Notes: a model not told the origin generated them from the letters alone. Shown: positions 36,107 through 47,023, numbered from the stretch's first letter. The stretch: DNA of 64,000 nucleotides from Lentibacter algarum (GCF_040580765.1 NZ_CP158687.1:1860001-1924000), one strand, 5' to 3'. Made by a program: numbers and translations.

Positions 36107-37074
36107 ATATCGATATGATCCGCGCCGCAGCCATTCGCCTTGAAGGTCACGCGCGCCGAACTCCCCTCCTCTCGTCGCCCTTTCTTGACGAGATCGCGGG
36201 CAAGCCCGTGTTTGTCAAAGCCGAATGCCTTCAGCACACTGGCTCTTTCAAGTTTCGCGGCGGCTGGTCGGCCCTGTCTGGCCTGCCCGAAGATCAGCGG
36301 AAAAACGGCGTGATCGCTTTCTCTTCGGGCAATCACGCCCAAGGCGTTGCCTACGCAGCAGCCCTTCATGGTGTCAGCTCGGTGATTATCATGCCATCGG
36401 ATGCTCCCCGCCTCAAAATCGAAAACACACGCGCCCTTGGCGCGGAAGTTGTCCTTTACGACCGCGCGACGGAGGACCGTGACGAGATCGGCGCGACCCT
36501 CGCGAAACAGCGTGGCCTTACCCTAATCAAGCCCTATGACGAGCCACTTGTTATCGCAGGCCAAGGCACGACAGGGCTAGAGATCGCCGCTCAAGCCGCA
36601 GACCTCGGCGTACAAGACGCAGACGTACTGGTCTGTTGTGGCGGTGGCGGGCTCACCTCGGGAATCGCCCTCGCGCTCGCGGCAGAAGCCCCCAGTTTCA
36701 AGGTGCGCCCGTGTGAACCAGAGGGGTTTGACGATGTGACACGCTCGCTGGCCTCAGGCAAAATCGAACGCAATGAGAAGCTTACCGGTTCTCTCTGTGA
36801 CGCGATCATCACACCACAGCCGGGCGATATGACCTTCCCAATCATGGCAGCGCATTGCGGCTCAGGAATTGTCGTAACAGAAGAAGAAGCGCTCAAAGCC
36901 ATGGCTCATGCTTTCCAGCGTCTCAAAATAGTCGTCGAACCCGGCGGCGCTGTCGGCCTTGCGGCTGCGCTCTTTCACGCAGAAAAGACCAATGCATCCA
37001 CACTCATCGCTGTCACCACAGGTGGGAATGTCGATGTTTCAGTCTTTCAAAAGGCGCTGGCCTATTTAGACTGA
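36103..37074 (+). CDS. Threonine/serine dehydratase family PLP enzyme
   Basis: A 323-aa fold-type II PLP enzyme. The PLP lysine is in LQHTGSFKFRGGWSAL, the substrate loop is SSGNHAQGVAYAAALHGV, and the PLP phosphate loop is VCCGGGGLTSGIALAL. It lacks a C-terminal ACT regulatory domain, so it resembles catabolic threonine dehydratase or serine racemase rather than biosynthetic IlvA. The start overlaps the preceding stop by four bases. The exact substrate (threonine, serine or hydroxyaspartate) is not clear. Confidence 0.88.
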   Translation: MNIDMIRAAAIRLEGHARRTPLLSSPFLDEIAGKPVFVKAECLQHTGSFKFRGGWSALSGLPEDQRKNGVIAFSSGNHAQGVAYAAALHGVSSVIIMPSDAPRLKIENTRALGAEVVLYDRATEDRDEIGATLAKQRGLTLIKPYDEPLVIAGQGTTGLEIAAQAADLGVQDADVLVCCGGGGLTSGIALALAAEAPSFKVRPCEPEGFDDVTRSLASGKIERNEKLTGSLCDAIITPQPGDMTFPIMAAHCGSGIVVTEEEALKAMAHAFQRLKIVVEPGGAVGLAAALFHAEKTNASTLIAVTTGGNVDVSVFQKALAYLD

Positions 37075-37178
37075 GCTTCAATACGCGACGCTCTGGCCTA
37101 TACTTGGCCATAGGGGCCGTTTATAACCTCTTCACCCTGATTAAGGCCCCAAAAGCGCCAAGCTGCGGAGACATGCAC

Positions 37179-37967
37179 ATGAAGATAGCCGACCTCGGCG
37201 ATATCCGCCTCCACTACAAAGACGAAGGCCCCAAATCTGGACCTGTCGTTGTTTTCGCAAATTCCCTTGGAACGGACTTGCGCCTATGGGATTCCGTGCT
37301 GCCACATCTCCCCAAAGGCCTACGCCTCATTCGCTATGATAAGCGTGGCCACGGCCTGTCTGACTGCCCTGCTGCCCCCTATTCGATGGGCACATTGGTG
37401 CGCGACGTCGAAAGTCTGCTAGATTATTTGGCCGTGAAAGACTGCGTCTTTGTCGGGCTTTCAATTGGTGGGATGATTGCCCAAGGGTTGGCCGTGAAAC
37501 GCCTTGATTTGATGCGTGCCATGGTGCTGTCCAATACAGGTGCCAAGATCGGTACGCGCGAGATGTGGCAAGATCGAATCGAAGCCGTAAAGGCGGGCGG
37601 GATAGAGGCCTTGTCAGACAGTATCCTTGAGCGCTGGTTTGCCCCCGCCTTTCGTGAAACGCCAGAGTTTACCGCATGGCGCAATATGCTCATTCGACAG
37701 CCAAAAGAGGGCTATATCGGCTGTTCTGCCGCCATTGCAGGCACAGACTTTATCACGCCGACCTCAGGCCTACGCCTTCCTACATTGGCGATTGCAGGCT
37801 CAGAAGATGGCTCCACGCCGCCTGATCTTGTGGCTGAAACCGCCGCGCTTATTCCGGGCTCGCGCTTTGAAATTATCCGCCGCGCAGGACATCTGCCGTG
37901 CGTTGAACAGCCCGAAGCTTACGCTGCCTTGCTCACCACATTCCTTTCAAAGATCGGACATATCTGA
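37179..37967 (+). CDS. pcaD: PcaD, 3-oxoadipate enol-lactonase
   Basis: Alpha/beta hydrolase of the beta-ketoadipate pathway that opens 3-oxoadipate enol-lactone. It has 262 aa from ATG 37179, placed eight bases after GGAG; ATG 37173 is too close. Family marks: VVFANSLGTDLRLWDSVLPHL, IRYDKRGHGLSD, the nucleophile VGLSIGGMIAQGLA, and the catalytic His in IRRAGHLPCVEQPEAY. It is followed directly by pcaB (overlapping TGATG), which supports the call. pcaC, pcaH and pcaG are not in the window. Confidence 0.9.
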   Translation: MKIADLGDIRLHYKDEGPKSGPVVVFANSLGTDLRLWDSVLPHLPKGLRLIRYDKRGHGLSDCPAAPYSMGTLVRDVESLLDYLAVKDCVFVGLSIGGMIAQGLAVKRLDLMRAMVLSNTGAKIGTREMWQDRIEAVKAGGIEALSDSILERWFAPAFRETPEFTAWRNMLIRQPKEGYIGCSAAIAGTDFITPTSGLRLPTLAIAGSEDGSTPPDLVAETAALIPGSRFEIIRRAGHLPCVEQPEAYAALLTTFLSKIGHI

Positions 37968-39298
37968 TGGCCGCTTCCGCCTTTGACAGCCAGCACCTCG
38001 CCAAACTCTTTGACACTGGCGAACTAGCCGCCCTCTTCACCGACAGCGCCGAGATGCGCGCGCTTCTGCTCGTAGAAGGTGCTCTGGCCAAAGTCCAAGG
38101 GACACTTGGCGTCATCCCGGAGATCAGCGGTGCATTCTTACATCGTGCAGCGATGGAAGTTCAGATTGATCCCTCAGGGCTGGCCGCCGCAACCGCGCAA
38201 AACGGCGTCAGTATTCCTGCTTTTCTCGCCGCCCTCCGCAAAACCTTGGAGGCCCCTGAACACGCACAATATTTGCACTGGGGAGCCACCTCTCAAGATA
38301 TTCTTGATACGGCCCTCATGCTGCGCCTCAAGCGCGCGTTTGATTACATCCAAACCACGCTGAAGCAACACCTTACAAACCTTGCGGATCTCGCTGAAAA
38401 ACATAGCGAAACGCCGATAGCGGGCCGCACTTGGGGACAACACGCCACCCCAACAAGCTTCGGTGCGGTCGTCGCCGCTTGGGGGCACCCACTGCTCACA
38501 CTCGCAGCAGAATTTGAGGCCACCCGCGATACTGCTTTTTGGGTCTCCCTCTCGGGCGCGGCAGGCACAAGCAGCGCGCTTGGCCCCAAAGCAGGCGAAA
38601 CACGCGCCGCACTTGCAACGGCACTCGGACTTCATGATCCCGCGCACAGCTGGCACAGTGACAGAACCCCCATCGTCAAACTGGCGTCTTGGGCGACACG
38701 CCTAGCCAATGCTCTGGGTAAAATGGCGGCGGACCTTTCAGAATTTACCATGACAGAGCTTGCCGAAGTGACACTTGGCGGTTCGGGCAGCTCCTCAACC
38801 ATGCCCCAAAAGCAAAATCCCGTTTCCGCAGGTGTGATCACAGCCTTAGCGACCCATGTCACAGCGCTCAATTCAAGTCTGCAAGCCAGCGCCCAACACG
38901 CCCAGCAGCGCGACGGCGGCGCATGGATCACCGAATGGCTCACCGTTCCACAGCTCGTGCTCGGCACAGGTGCCGCGCTTGGCCATGCAGAGCGCATGGC
39001 CGCGGCGTTCACCCCCAACACGGAGCAAATGAACGCGACTCTTCACAGTGGCAAAGGCCTGATCTTTGCTGAGGCTTTGTCTTTTGCGCTGGCCAACGCA
39101 ATGCCACGCCCCGAAGCACAGCTCAAAACCAAAGAGCTTTGCGCAAGCGTCATGAGCACGGGAAAAACCTTAGCAGAGGCCGCTTCGGAGCTGTTTCCTG
39201 AGATTGATTTCAAAGATGTATTCGAGGCTAAAGCCCAGCTTGGCAGCGCCTCCGAAGAGGCGCGTGCCTTTGCTGTTGCCGTACGTGCTTTAGCTTAA
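37967..39298 (+). CDS. pcaB: PcaB, 3-carboxy-cis,cis-muconate cycloisomerase
   Basis: Fumarase/aspartase-superfamily enzyme that cyclises 3-carboxy-cis,cis-muconate in protocatechuate breakdown, 443 aa. The superfamily signature [18 protein letters not shown] is present, along with [17 protein letters not shown] and [14 protein letters not shown]. It is coupled to pcaD by a one-base overlap. The 3' end overlaps the convergent malate synthase gene by four bases. Confidence 0.93.
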   Translation: MAASAFDSQHLAKLFDTGELAALFTDSAEMRALLLVEGALAKVQGTLGVIPEISGAFLHRAAMEVQIDPSGLAAATAQNGVSIPAFLAALRKTLEAPEHAQYLHWGATSQDILDTALMLRLKRAFDYIQTTLKQHLTNLADLAEKHSETPIAGRTWGQHATPTSFGAVVAAWGHPLLTLAAEFEATRDTAFWVSLSGAAGTSSALGPKAGETRAALATALGLHDPAHSWHSDRTPIVKLASWATRLANALGKMAADLSEFTMTELAEVTLGGSGSSSTMPQKQNPVSAGVITALATHVTALNSSLQASAQHAQQRDGGAWITEWLTVPQLVLGTGAALGHAERMAAAFTPNTEQMNATLHSGKGLIFAEALSFALANAMPRPEAQLKTKELCASVMSTGKTLAEAASELFPEIDFKDVFEAKAQLGSASEEARAFAVAVRALA

Positions 39299-41436
39299 AT
39301 CGAAGCCTTCAATTCAAGGCGGCGCGCGTGCAAGACAGGCTCAGTATACCCTGACGGCTGTGTGCGCCCCTTAAAGACCAAATCACAGGCCGCTTGAAAC
39401 GCTATCCCATCAAAGCTTGGTGCCATTGGCTTGTAGGCTGGGTCACCGGCGTTCTGTGCATCTACAACAGCAGCCATTTTGCGCATTGCAGCCATAACTT
39501 CCTGAGCATCTACAACCGAATGATGCAGCCAGTTGGCGAGCCCCTGAGCCGAAATACGGCAGGTCGCGCGGTCTTCCATCAGCCCTACATCGTTGATGTC
39601 AGGCACTTTGGAGCAGCCCACTCCTTGGTCAACCCAGCGCACCACATAGCCCAGAATTCCCTGTGCGTTGTTTTCCACTTCGCGGCTGATCTGCTCTTTG
39701 GTCCATCTGCGATAAGTCGCAAGCGGAATATCCAGAATTCCGTCCACATGTGCGCGTCGCCCGCCCTTGCGCAGCTTCGCTTGCACGGCAAGCACATCTA
39801 CCTTGTGATAGTGCAACGCGTGCAGAGTCGCCGCGGTGGGTGATGGAACCCAAGCACAGGTTGCTCCCGCTTTCGGGTGCTCGATCTTCTGCTCCATCAT
39901 TGCCGCCATGAGATCGGGCATCGCCCACATCCCCTTTCCGATTTGCGCTTTACCAGACAGGCCACACTCAAGGCCGATATCGACATTGAGGTTTTCATAT
40001 GCCCCGATCCAACCTTTGCGTTTGATAAAGTCCTTGCGGCTAAACGGCCCTGCTTCCATCGAGGTATGAATTTCATCGCCCGTGCGGTCAAGAAAACCTG
40101 TGTTGATGAAAGCAACTCTCGATTTCGCGGCGCGGATGCATTCTTTGAGGTTCACAGAGGTGCGTCGCTCTTCGTCCATCACACCGATTTTCACGGTATT
40201 GGCGGGCAATCCGAGCAAGCCCTCAACCCGGCTAAATATCTCATCCGCAAAGGCGACTTCCTCTGGCCCGTGCATCTTGGGTTTTACGATATAGACTGAG
40301 CCGTGTACCGAGTTGCCGCTGTCACGCTTGAGGTCATGCATCGCAATCATGGTGGTGATCGCAGCGTCCATCAGCCCTTCAAATACTTCGTCTCCTTGCG
40401 CGTCAAGAATCGCTGGGTTGGTCATCAAATGCCCAACATTGCGCACCCACATCAATGCGCGCCCCTTCAGCACAAGCTTGCCCCCGTCAGGCGCAGTATA
40501 TTCGCGGTCATCAACAAGGCGACGGCTGACCGTTTTGCCACCTTTTTCGATATCGGCGCTAAGATCACCCTTCATCAAGCCCAGCCAATTGGAATACGCC
40601 AGCGTCTTGTCTTCCCCGTCCACACAGGCAACAGAATCTTCGCAATCCATAATCGCCGACAAAGCGCTTTCAAGCTGCACATCGGCCAGCAAGGCCTGAT
40701 CATGGCTGCCAATCGGATGGGCGCGATCGAATACCAGTTCGACGTGCAAGCCATTGTTCTTCAGTAAAACACTGTCAGGCGCCTTCGGGTTCCCCGTATA
40801 GCCCACGAACTTTTCAGGGCTTTGGAGCGGCCGTTCATCAACAAGGAGCCGCCCATCCTGAACATGATAGCGCCGCGCATCTGCATGAGATGTGCCCTCA
40901 ACAGGAAAAGTGTCGTCCAAAAACACGCGCGCCCGCGCCACGACCCGCGCACCGCGCCCGCGCTCATATCCACCGGCAGGTGGCATCGAGCCCATAGCAT
41001 CCGTGCCATAGAGAACGTCATACAAGCTGCCCCAGCGCGCATTGGCAGCATTGAGGGCATAACGGGCATTGGTGATTGGAACCACAAGTTGTGGCCCAGG
41101 GATCGAGGCGATCTCAGGGTCAACATTCTGCGTATCGATCTCGAAATCAGGGCCCTCAGTGAGCAAATACCCAACTTCATGCAAAAAGGCCTTGTAGGCG
41201 GCGTGATCATGCGGCTTGCCACGATGCGCGATATGCCAAGCATCAATCTGGGCCTGCAAGCTCTCGCGCTTCTCCAAGAGAGCACGGTTTTTAGGCGTCA
41301 AGTCTGCGAGCATTGCTGCAAAACCAGCCCAAAAACTGTCGGCCGCCACGCCTGTGTCAGGCAAAGCAACCGTATCCACAAACTGCGCCAACTCCGCATC
41401 CACTGAAAGCCCTGCTCGCTCTACCCGCTGTGTCAT
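39295..41436 (-). CDS. glcB: Malate synthase G
   Basis: Condenses glyoxylate and acetyl-CoA to malate. It has 713 aa from ATG 41436, in the size class of the monomeric G isoform; the upstream extension to 41556 is not family-like. Marks: [28 protein letters not shown], the catalytic-region [36 protein letters not shown] and [21 protein letters not shown]. It works with glyoxylate from C2 or purine/allantoin breakdown. No isocitrate lyase gene is near. It is divergent from pepN across a 198-base gap in which I see no clear site. Confidence 0.96.
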   Translation of the reverse strand: MTQRVERAGLSVDAELAQFVDTVALPDTGVAADSFWAGFAAMLADLTPKNRALLEKRESLQAQIDAWHIAHRGKPHDHAAYKAFLHEVGYLLTEGPDFEIDTQNVDPEIASIPGPQLVVPITNARYALNAANARWGSLYDVLYGTDAMGSMPPAGGYERGRGARVVARARVFLDDTFPVEGTSHADARRYHVQDGRLLVDERPLQSPEKFVGYTGNPKAPDSVLLKNNGLHVELVFDRAHPIGSHDQALLADVQLESALSAIMDCEDSVACVDGEDKTLAYSNWLGLMKGDLSADIEKGGKTVSRRLVDDREYTAPDGGKLVLKGRALMWVRNVGHLMTNPAILDAQGDEVFEGLMDAAITTMIAMHDLKRDSGNSVHGSVYIVKPKMHGPEEVAFADEIFSRVEGLLGLPANTVKIGVMDEERRTSVNLKECIRAAKSRVAFINTGFLDRTGDEIHTSMEAGPFSRKDFIKRKGWIGAYENLNVDIGLECGLSGKAQIGKGMWAMPDLMAAMMEQKIEHPKAGATCAWVPSPTAATLHALHYHKVDVLAVQAKLRKGGRRAHVDGILDIPLATYRRWTKEQISREVENNAQGILGYVVRWVDQGVGCSKVPDINDVGLMEDRATCRISAQGLANWLHHSVVDAQEVMAAMRKMAAVVDAQNAGDPAYKPMAPSFDGIAFQAACDLVFKGRTQPSGYTEPVLHARRLELKASI

Positions 41437-41634
41437 GACACGCCCTATCTTGCTAAATTTCTCCAAGAACCTTGTAACGCGCGAAGCGCTCAAGGCGCAA
41501 TCTTTCGGATGTTCAAGACGAACAGAAAAACCTTCAGGATTTTCAAGACAATGCAACTGCCAATATAGGATGCCCTATTGAAGCTCCGCGCTGGCGCGCT
41601 TACCGTCTGCACAACTGCAGGACAGGAGCTTCCC

Positions 41635-44187
41635 ATGAGCCAGACGAGCGCCGAAACCATCTACCTCAAAGACTACACACCTTTTGGCTGGACTGTGGAA
41701 GAGGTGCATCTGACGTTCGCTCTGCATCCAACCAAAACGCGGGTGAAAAGTCGTATCCGCTTCGTGCCCAATCCTGATGTTCCACCTCAAGAGTTCTTTC
41801 TACATGGCGAAAATCTCACACTCATCAGTGCTGCGATCGACGGCGCAACGATACCGCCCAAAATCACACCGAAAGGTCTGACAGCGGATGTACCCGTTGG
41901 CCCGTTTGTGTGGGAGAGCGAAGTCGAAATCAGCCCTGAAACAAACACCGCGCTTGAGGGCCTCTACATGTCCAACGGCATGTATTGCACGCAGTGCGAA
42001 GCTGAGGGCTTCCGCAAAATCACATACTACCCAGACCGCCCAGACGTGATGAGCACGTTCACGGTGCGCGTCGAGGGCTCAGAGCCAGTTCTTTTGTCAA
42101 ATGGCAACAAAGGCGACGCTGGTACAGGCTTTGCCGAGTGGCATGACCCGTGGCCCAAGCCCGCTTATCTCTTTGCTCTCGTTGCCGGCGATCTCGTGAA
42201 CCATCCAGACAACTTCAAAACCCAGTCAGGCCGCGATGTTGAGCTGAACATCTGGGTGCGCAAAGGCGATGAGGACAAATGCGCCTTTGGCATGCAAGCG
42301 CTCAAAGCGTCAATGACATGGGATGAAGAGGTCTATGGTCGCGAGTACGACCTTGATATCTTCAATATCGTCGCGGTTGACGACTTCAACATGGGCGCAA
42401 TGGAAAACAAAGGCCTCAATATATTCAATTCCTCCTGCGTACTCGCCAGCCCAGAGACCAGCACAGATGACAATTTCGAGCGCATCGAAGCCATCATTGC
42501 GCATGAGTATTTCCACAACTGGACAGGCAACCGCATAACATGTCGTGACTGGTTCCAGCTCTGCCTCAAGGAGGGGCTCACTGTCTATCGCGACAGCCAG
42601 TTCACCTCCGATCTGCGCTCCGCTCCTGTCAAGCGCATCTCAGATGTGATCGATCTGCGCGGCCGCCAGTTCCGCGAAGATGGCGGCCCGCTGGCCCACC
42701 CTGTGCGCCCCGAGAGCTTCGTTGAGATCAACAACTTCTACACAGCCACCGTCTATGAGAAAGGCGCAGAAGTCATCGGCATGCTCAAGCGACTTGTCGG
42801 CGATGAAGACTATTACAAAGCGCTTGATCTCTATTTCACCCGCCACGATGGCGACGCCGCCACGATTGAGGACTGGTTGAACGTGTTTGAAGAGGTCACT
42901 GGCCGCAACTTGAAGCGCTTCAAGCGCTGGTATAGCTCCGCTGGCACGCCTCGCCTTACCGTCACCGACAAGTTCAAAGACGGGCGCTATACACTTACAT
43001 TTAAACAAGAAACGCCGCCCACACCTGGTCAGCCTCAAAAGAAGCCACGAGTCATTCCCATCGCCGTTGGCTTGCTCGGCCCAAATGGCGACGAGGTGCA
43101 GCCCACAACTTTGCTCGAAATGACAAAGCGTCAGCAGAGCTTTTCCTTTGAGGGCCTCGCCTCAAAGCCTGTAGCTTCAATCCTGCGCGACTTTTCTGCG
43201 CCCGTTGTTCTGGAGCACGAGCGCAGCAATGCAGAGCGCGCCTTCCTGCTGGCGCATGACACTGATCCCTTCAACAAATGGGAAGCGGGCCAAGCCCTGC
43301 GCCGCGCCAGCCTCATCGCCAGCGTCACAACAGGCGCCGCGCCCGATACAGCATTCCTTGACGCCGTTGTGCGTGTTGCGCGCGACGACAGCCTTGATCC
43401 CGCGTTCCGCGCGCTTGTCCTCCAGCCTATTGGCCAAGATGATCTCGCCGCAACTTTGCATGCCCAAGGCCATACGCCTGATCCGCAAGCCATCTATGAC
43501 GCCAGCGAGACAATGGCGCAAAGTCTTGCTCAAGAGCTGGCCGACAGCCTGCCACGGCTCTACGCTGACACAACCGTTGATGGGCCGTTTGTTCCTGACG
43601 CAACAGGCGCGGGCAAACGTGCGCTCAACGGGCGCATTCTCTATATGCTTACACGTATGGACGGTGGTGCGCAGGCGCGCGCACAATTCAAGACCGCCGA
43701 CAACATGACCCTGAAGCTCGCTGCACTCAACGCCCTTTTGGGACAAGACACAGGCACCGACGAAGCCGAGAATTTTTTCCAGCTCTGGAAAGGGGACCGC
43801 TTGGTGATGGACAAGTGGTTCGCGGCCCAAGTGGCTTTGGCCAAGCCCGAAAAAGCGGCAGATGTCGCCGAAGCTTTAACAGCGCATCCCCTCTTTACCC
43901 CGAAAAACCCAAACCGCTTCCGCGCGGTCTTTGGGGCGCTGACCATGAACCACGCAGGCTTTCACCACAGCTCAGGGCGGGGATATGCACTGCTCGCAGA
44001 CTGGCTTATCAAGCTCGACGCGCTTAACCCACAGACAACCGCACGGATGTGCACCGCCTTTCAGACCTTCGCACGGTATGACGATACGCGCCGAAGCCTT
44101 GCAAAAGCCCAATTGACGCGCATCCTTTCAACAAATGATCTCAGTCGTGATACAACCGAAATGGTCACGCGTATCTTGGAAGGCTGA
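41635..44187 (+). CDS. pepN: PepN, M1 alanyl aminopeptidase
   Basis: Zinc aminopeptidase of peptide turnover, 850 aa from ATG 41635 with ACAGGAG upstream. The exopeptidase motif GAMEN is near residue 257 and the zinc motif HEYFHNWTGNR near residue 293, with the third ligand in KEGLTVYRDSQF. The N-terminal beta domain begins YLKDYTPFGWTVEEVHLTFALHP, and the C-terminal helical domain is complete, ending TTEMVTRILEG. Domain order and length match gamma/alphaproteobacterial PepN. Confidence 0.96.
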   Translation: MSQTSAETIYLKDYTPFGWTVEEVHLTFALHPTKTRVKSRIRFVPNPDVPPQEFFLHGENLTLISAAIDGATIPPKITPKGLTADVPVGPFVWESEVEISPETNTALEGLYMSNGMYCTQCEAEGFRKITYYPDRPDVMSTFTVRVEGSEPVLLSNGNKGDAGTGFAEWHDPWPKPAYLFALVAGDLVNHPDNFKTQSGRDVELNIWVRKGDEDKCAFGMQALKASMTWDEEVYGREYDLDIFNIVAVDDFNMGAMENKGLNIFNSSCVLASPETSTDDNFERIEAIIAHEYFHNWTGNRITCRDWFQLCLKEGLTVYRDSQFTSDLRSAPVKRISDVIDLRGRQFREDGGPLAHPVRPESFVEINNFYTATVYEKGAEVIGMLKRLVGDEDYYKALDLYFTRHDGDAATIEDWLNVFEEVTGRNLKRFKRWYSSAGTPRLTVTDKFKDGRYTLTFKQETPPTPGQPQKKPRVIPIAVGLLGPNGDEVQPTTLLEMTKRQQSFSFEGLASKPVASILRDFSAPVVLEHERSNAERAFLLAHDTDPFNKWEAGQALRRASLIASVTTGAAPDTAFLDAVVRVARDDSLDPAFRALVLQPIGQDDLAATLHAQGHTPDPQAIYDASETMAQSLAQELADSLPRLYADTTVDGPFVPDATGAGKRALNGRILYMLTRMDGGAQARAQFKTADNMTLKLAALNALLGQDTGTDEAENFFQLWKGDRLVMDKWFAAQVALAKPEKAADVAEALTAHPLFTPKNPNRFRAVFGALTMNHAGFHHSSGRGYALLADWLIKLDALNPQTTARMCTAFQTFARYDDTRRSLAKAQLTRILSTNDLSRDTTEMVTRILEG

Positions 44188-44238
44188 GCCAGTGCAGCGC
44201 CCTCTAGGAAAGTGGCAGTCATTGGTATCGGGTGGCAA

Positions 44239-44673
44239 ATGAGCTTGCCTATGAAGCACACCTCCTATGGACGCTCCCCTGCCGCCCTGCTTACACTTGC
44301 TGGCGTCTATGCGGTCCTGATTGGGCTTGTTTGGATGATTGATCTCAATCTCTATATCGCGGCATTTTTGGCGCTGTTCACGCTGCCTGCCCTTTGGGAG
44401 GCGGTCCAAAACCCTATCAGCACATTTGAGCTCACAGAAACGCATATGCGCTGGAGCACGCCAAGGCTGACCGATGAAATGCCCGTTGGCCTGATCCTGC
44501 GCGCGCGGTTTGACACACGGCTTGATCTTTCCGTTAAGGTCACGCTCTTTCTGAAAGACAATCGCAAGCTGCGTCTACCACATGCCTGCACACCGCCCCC
44601 TGAAGCCCTTGAGGCTGAGTTGCGCGCATTGGGCATCCCAACTGAGCGACACCACTTTTCACTTATTGGCTGA
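44239..44673 (+). CDS. Conserved membrane protein, function unknown
   Basis: A 144-aa protein from ATG 44239 (GGTGG just upstream; ATG 44251 is an alternative). Two hydrophobic helices (AALLTLAGVYAVLIGLVWMI and LYIAAFLALFTLPALWEA) are followed by a soluble C-terminal part, STFELTETHMRWSTPRLTDEMPVGLILRARFDTRLDLSVKVTLFL, that reads like a small beta domain of PH-like proteins. No function can be assigned. It abuts the convergent transglycosylase gene with no spacer. Confidence 0.7.
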   Translation: MSLPMKHTSYGRSPAALLTLAGVYAVLIGLVWMIDLNLYIAAFLALFTLPALWEAVQNPISTFELTETHMRWSTPRLTDEMPVGLILRARFDTRLDLSVKVTLFLKDNRKLRLPHACTPPPEALEAELRALGIPTERHHFSLIG

Positions 44674-45552
44674 TCAGCCTTCGTTTTGCGCCAAAAGATC
44701 CTCAGGGCGCGCTTTCGGGCGTAGGCTTTTATGCGAGACACAGTAGGCTTGCTTGCGCGTCCATGCTGCCATTTCCGCGCGCTTCGCAGACGAATGCATC
44801 GGCCCCCAGTCTTGGGTCACACCCTGATACTTACGCTTCTTTTCAGGAAAAAATCCATGGATCACTTGATCGCGCGCAACCGTCTTGCTCATAATCCGGG
44901 TGGCACAGCTCAAGTTAAGCCCACCATCCTTGAGCGCTTCGCCCGTCTTGGCCTGACATTTGTATAGCCGCGCTGTCGACGGCAAAATCTGGAGCAAGCC
45001 ATACCAGAGCCCGCCGCCACCCACTGCATCAGCCCGGTAGGTGCTCTCGTGCTTGGCCAAAGCCGACATAAAGCCAACCCAGAACATCGCACGGCGGAAT
45101 TCGTCATTCTCTGCGTAGGCAGGGCACCAGTCACGGTAGTCATTGGGCACAGTCTTCGTCAAAGGCTTGCCATGGGACAAGACCGCCTTCATCGCGGTTG
45201 TCGTCCAGTCTTTATGGCCCGAGCGGTGCTCCCACCGCGTATGGGGCAAGGCAAACTCATAGGGTCGGCCTTTTGGCCTGATCTGGGCCAGACGCGCATC
45301 ACTAGCAGTGGAGTATGACGCCTTGCGCGCCTGAGGCCGTATCTTGGCAAACTCGGGGCCAGGGGCACGAACGTGATCTTGAACAGAGCCTTCGGTCTCT
45401 TCCCCGCTGGGGGCGATCAAGGCCATCGTTTGCGCAGAAAGCTCCGCAGCAACATCCCCAACGGGAAGGGTCTCAGACGCAAAAGCAACGCCCTTACTCA
45501 AAACAAGCAACAGACCCACACACAAAACACTATGAAACTTGGCAGCAAACAT
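44674..45552 (-). CDS. Lytic transglycosylase SLT-domain protein
   Basis: A 292-aa exported protein; ATG 45552 begins a signal peptide (MFAAKFHSVLCVGLLLVLSKGVAFA), while a GTG at 45606 would add 18 residues. After a low-complexity region, the C-terminal part has the SLT-like segment FMSALAKHESTYRADAVGGGGLWYGLLQILPSTARLYKC, in which Glu of KHEST is the likely catalytic acid. Cysteines in DWCPAY, YKCQ, LSCAT and AYCVS may form disulfides. It would cut peptidoglycan glycan strands. Rhodobacterales have this family as a single-domain protein. Confidence 0.75.
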   Translation of the reverse strand: MFAAKFHSVLCVGLLLVLSKGVAFASETLPVGDVAAELSAQTMALIAPSGEETEGSVQDHVRAPGPEFAKIRPQARKASYSTASDARLAQIRPKGRPYEFALPHTRWEHRSGHKDWTTTAMKAVLSHGKPLTKTVPNDYRDWCPAYAENDEFRRAMFWVGFMSALAKHESTYRADAVGGGGLWYGLLQILPSTARLYKCQAKTGEALKDGGLNLSCATRIMSKTVARDQVIHGFFPEKKRKYQGVTQDWGPMHSSAKRAEMAAWTRKQAYCVSHKSLRPKARPEDLLAQNEG

Positions 45553-45736
45553 TCTTTGGGTCTTAAGCCGATTAGACCCTCTTTGGCAATCTTTTCGCTC
45601 AGACACGAGTGATTGTTTCCGAGGCCTGCACAGTCCACTAAATCTTGCCTAGTTTTCCCGAAATCCAACCCGCAATTGCCCTGTTTTAGCCCGATTGCGT
45701 CGACACAAAGGGGGCCTGATATGGGAACGAATCAAT

Positions 45737-47023
45737 ATGGCACTTCTGTCAAACCTTCCAGAACTGGCGGCACAAGCCCGCCAAAACCTTGCGCTTCTGC
45801 CCCGCGCAAAGCGTTCTGGCAGCACAGACACCCCCGTTGAAACAACACAGCGCCAGCTTGCCAGCCGCTTGCAAGAACAACTTCTGATCCCGACAGCAGT
45901 CGAGCCTCCAGAAGAAAGCACACGCGTGCGCATTCAGGATCGTGGTCAGTTTCTCGCGCGTCAGGAGCGCTGGGAGGAACTCAGCCGTCTGATCCGCGCC
46001 GCTGACAACCGCAAAGTCGCGACCCACTGCGGCATGCCCCACGCTGATCTGCTCAGCCTAGGTGCCCGAACAGATGTGGTGCTGGCGACAGAGCACGCCA
46101 TTGCAGACGGGTTCACGCCAGGCCTGGCGGGAATAGAAGCCCTCGAAGACATTCTGTTTGAATTCCCTGATGACTACGCCATCGCCGAAATCGTTGCGCA
46201 AGCACACATGGATATCGGCTGGGCGTGGCGTGGCTCAAACTGGTCTCATGAAATTCCCGCGCGCAACCTCGCTCTTTTTGAAGCACATTTTGAACGCGCA
46301 AGAGACATTCTCGACAGCTTCTCCCGCACGGCCCTCGCCTCACCGCTTCTGGCGGCGGCGCAATGTTCGCTTGTTGTGGCAAAACCGCAGCCCGCCATGC
46401 ATATTGCCGATGCCTATGAGCGTCTCATTGATCTTAACCCAGCCAACACCGCACCGATGCGCAGCTTAGGCAATTTTCTGTTGCCGCGCTGGTTCGGCTC
46501 TTATGATGCGCTCGACCTCGAAGCCCGTCGCACAGCGGCGCGGTGCAGCAAGTTTTGGGGCAACGGCGGCTACACATGGGTGTTTCTTGATGCCCTGAGG
46601 GTTGATCAAGGTGCTGCACGCGCATTGGATATCGACTTCTTCCTCGATGGCCTGCGCGATATTCTTTATCTTCAACCCGACCAACATATCGCTAATCTCT
46701 TGGCCGCATATACAGGCATTACGATGTCGCCAGTGCGCACACCTGTCGAAGCGCCAGATATCGTGCGTGAAGTGCGTCAGAACATTCATTCGATGTTTGA
46801 TCACATCCTGCGGGAAAACCTGCGCGAGCTTCATCCGCTCCTCTGGGCCGAAGCCGATCTTGGCCCAACCCCCGGAACATACCTGCCGCCGCGAGGCGCA
46901 CTTTTACGCAAAGGACGCGACACCGCACTCAATGCCATCGCAAGTCACTTCAAAAGCGATATCATCAGCGGCAAAATCCTTGAGTTTGGCAAAGGTGGGC
47001 TCACACTTTCCCCTCAAGCCTAA
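45737..47023 (+). CDS. Conserved protein of unknown function
   Basis: A 428-aa protein from ATG 45737 (MALLSNLPELAAQARQNLALLPRAKR). It has no signal peptide and no membrane helix. It is mostly alpha-helical by eye, with repeat-like helical pairs (ALEDILFEFPDDYAIAEIVAQAHMDIGWAWRG, AYERLIDLNPANTAPMRSLGNFLLPRWFG) that suggest a TPR-like solenoid. No catalytic motif is recognised. It lies just upstream of gatB on the same strand, with 75 bases between, and opposite the transglycosylase gene. I could not place it in a named family. Confidence 0.75.
   Translation: MALLSNLPELAAQARQNLALLPRAKRSGSTDTPVETTQRQLASRLQEQLLIPTAVEPPEESTRVRIQDRGQFLARQERWEELSRLIRAADNRKVATHCGMPHADLLSLGARTDVVLATEHAIADGFTPGLAGIEALEDILFEFPDDYAIAEIVAQAHMDIGWAWRGSNWSHEIPARNLALFEAHFERARDILDSFSRTALASPLLAAAQCSLVVAKPQPAMHIADAYERLIDLNPANTAPMRSLGNFLLPRWFGSYDALDLEARRTAARCSKFWGNGGYTWVFLDALRVDQGAARALDIDFFLDGLRDILYLQPDQHIANLLAAYTGITMSPVRTPVEAPDIVREVRQNIHSMFDHILRENLRELHPLLWAEADLGPTPGTYLPPRGALLRKGRDTALNAIASHFKSDIISGKILEFGKGGLTLSPQA

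Noticed and set aside
43177..43830. A 217-codon minus-strand frame opposite pepN
   Set aside because: pepN is continuous and complete here; the antisense product resembles nothing.
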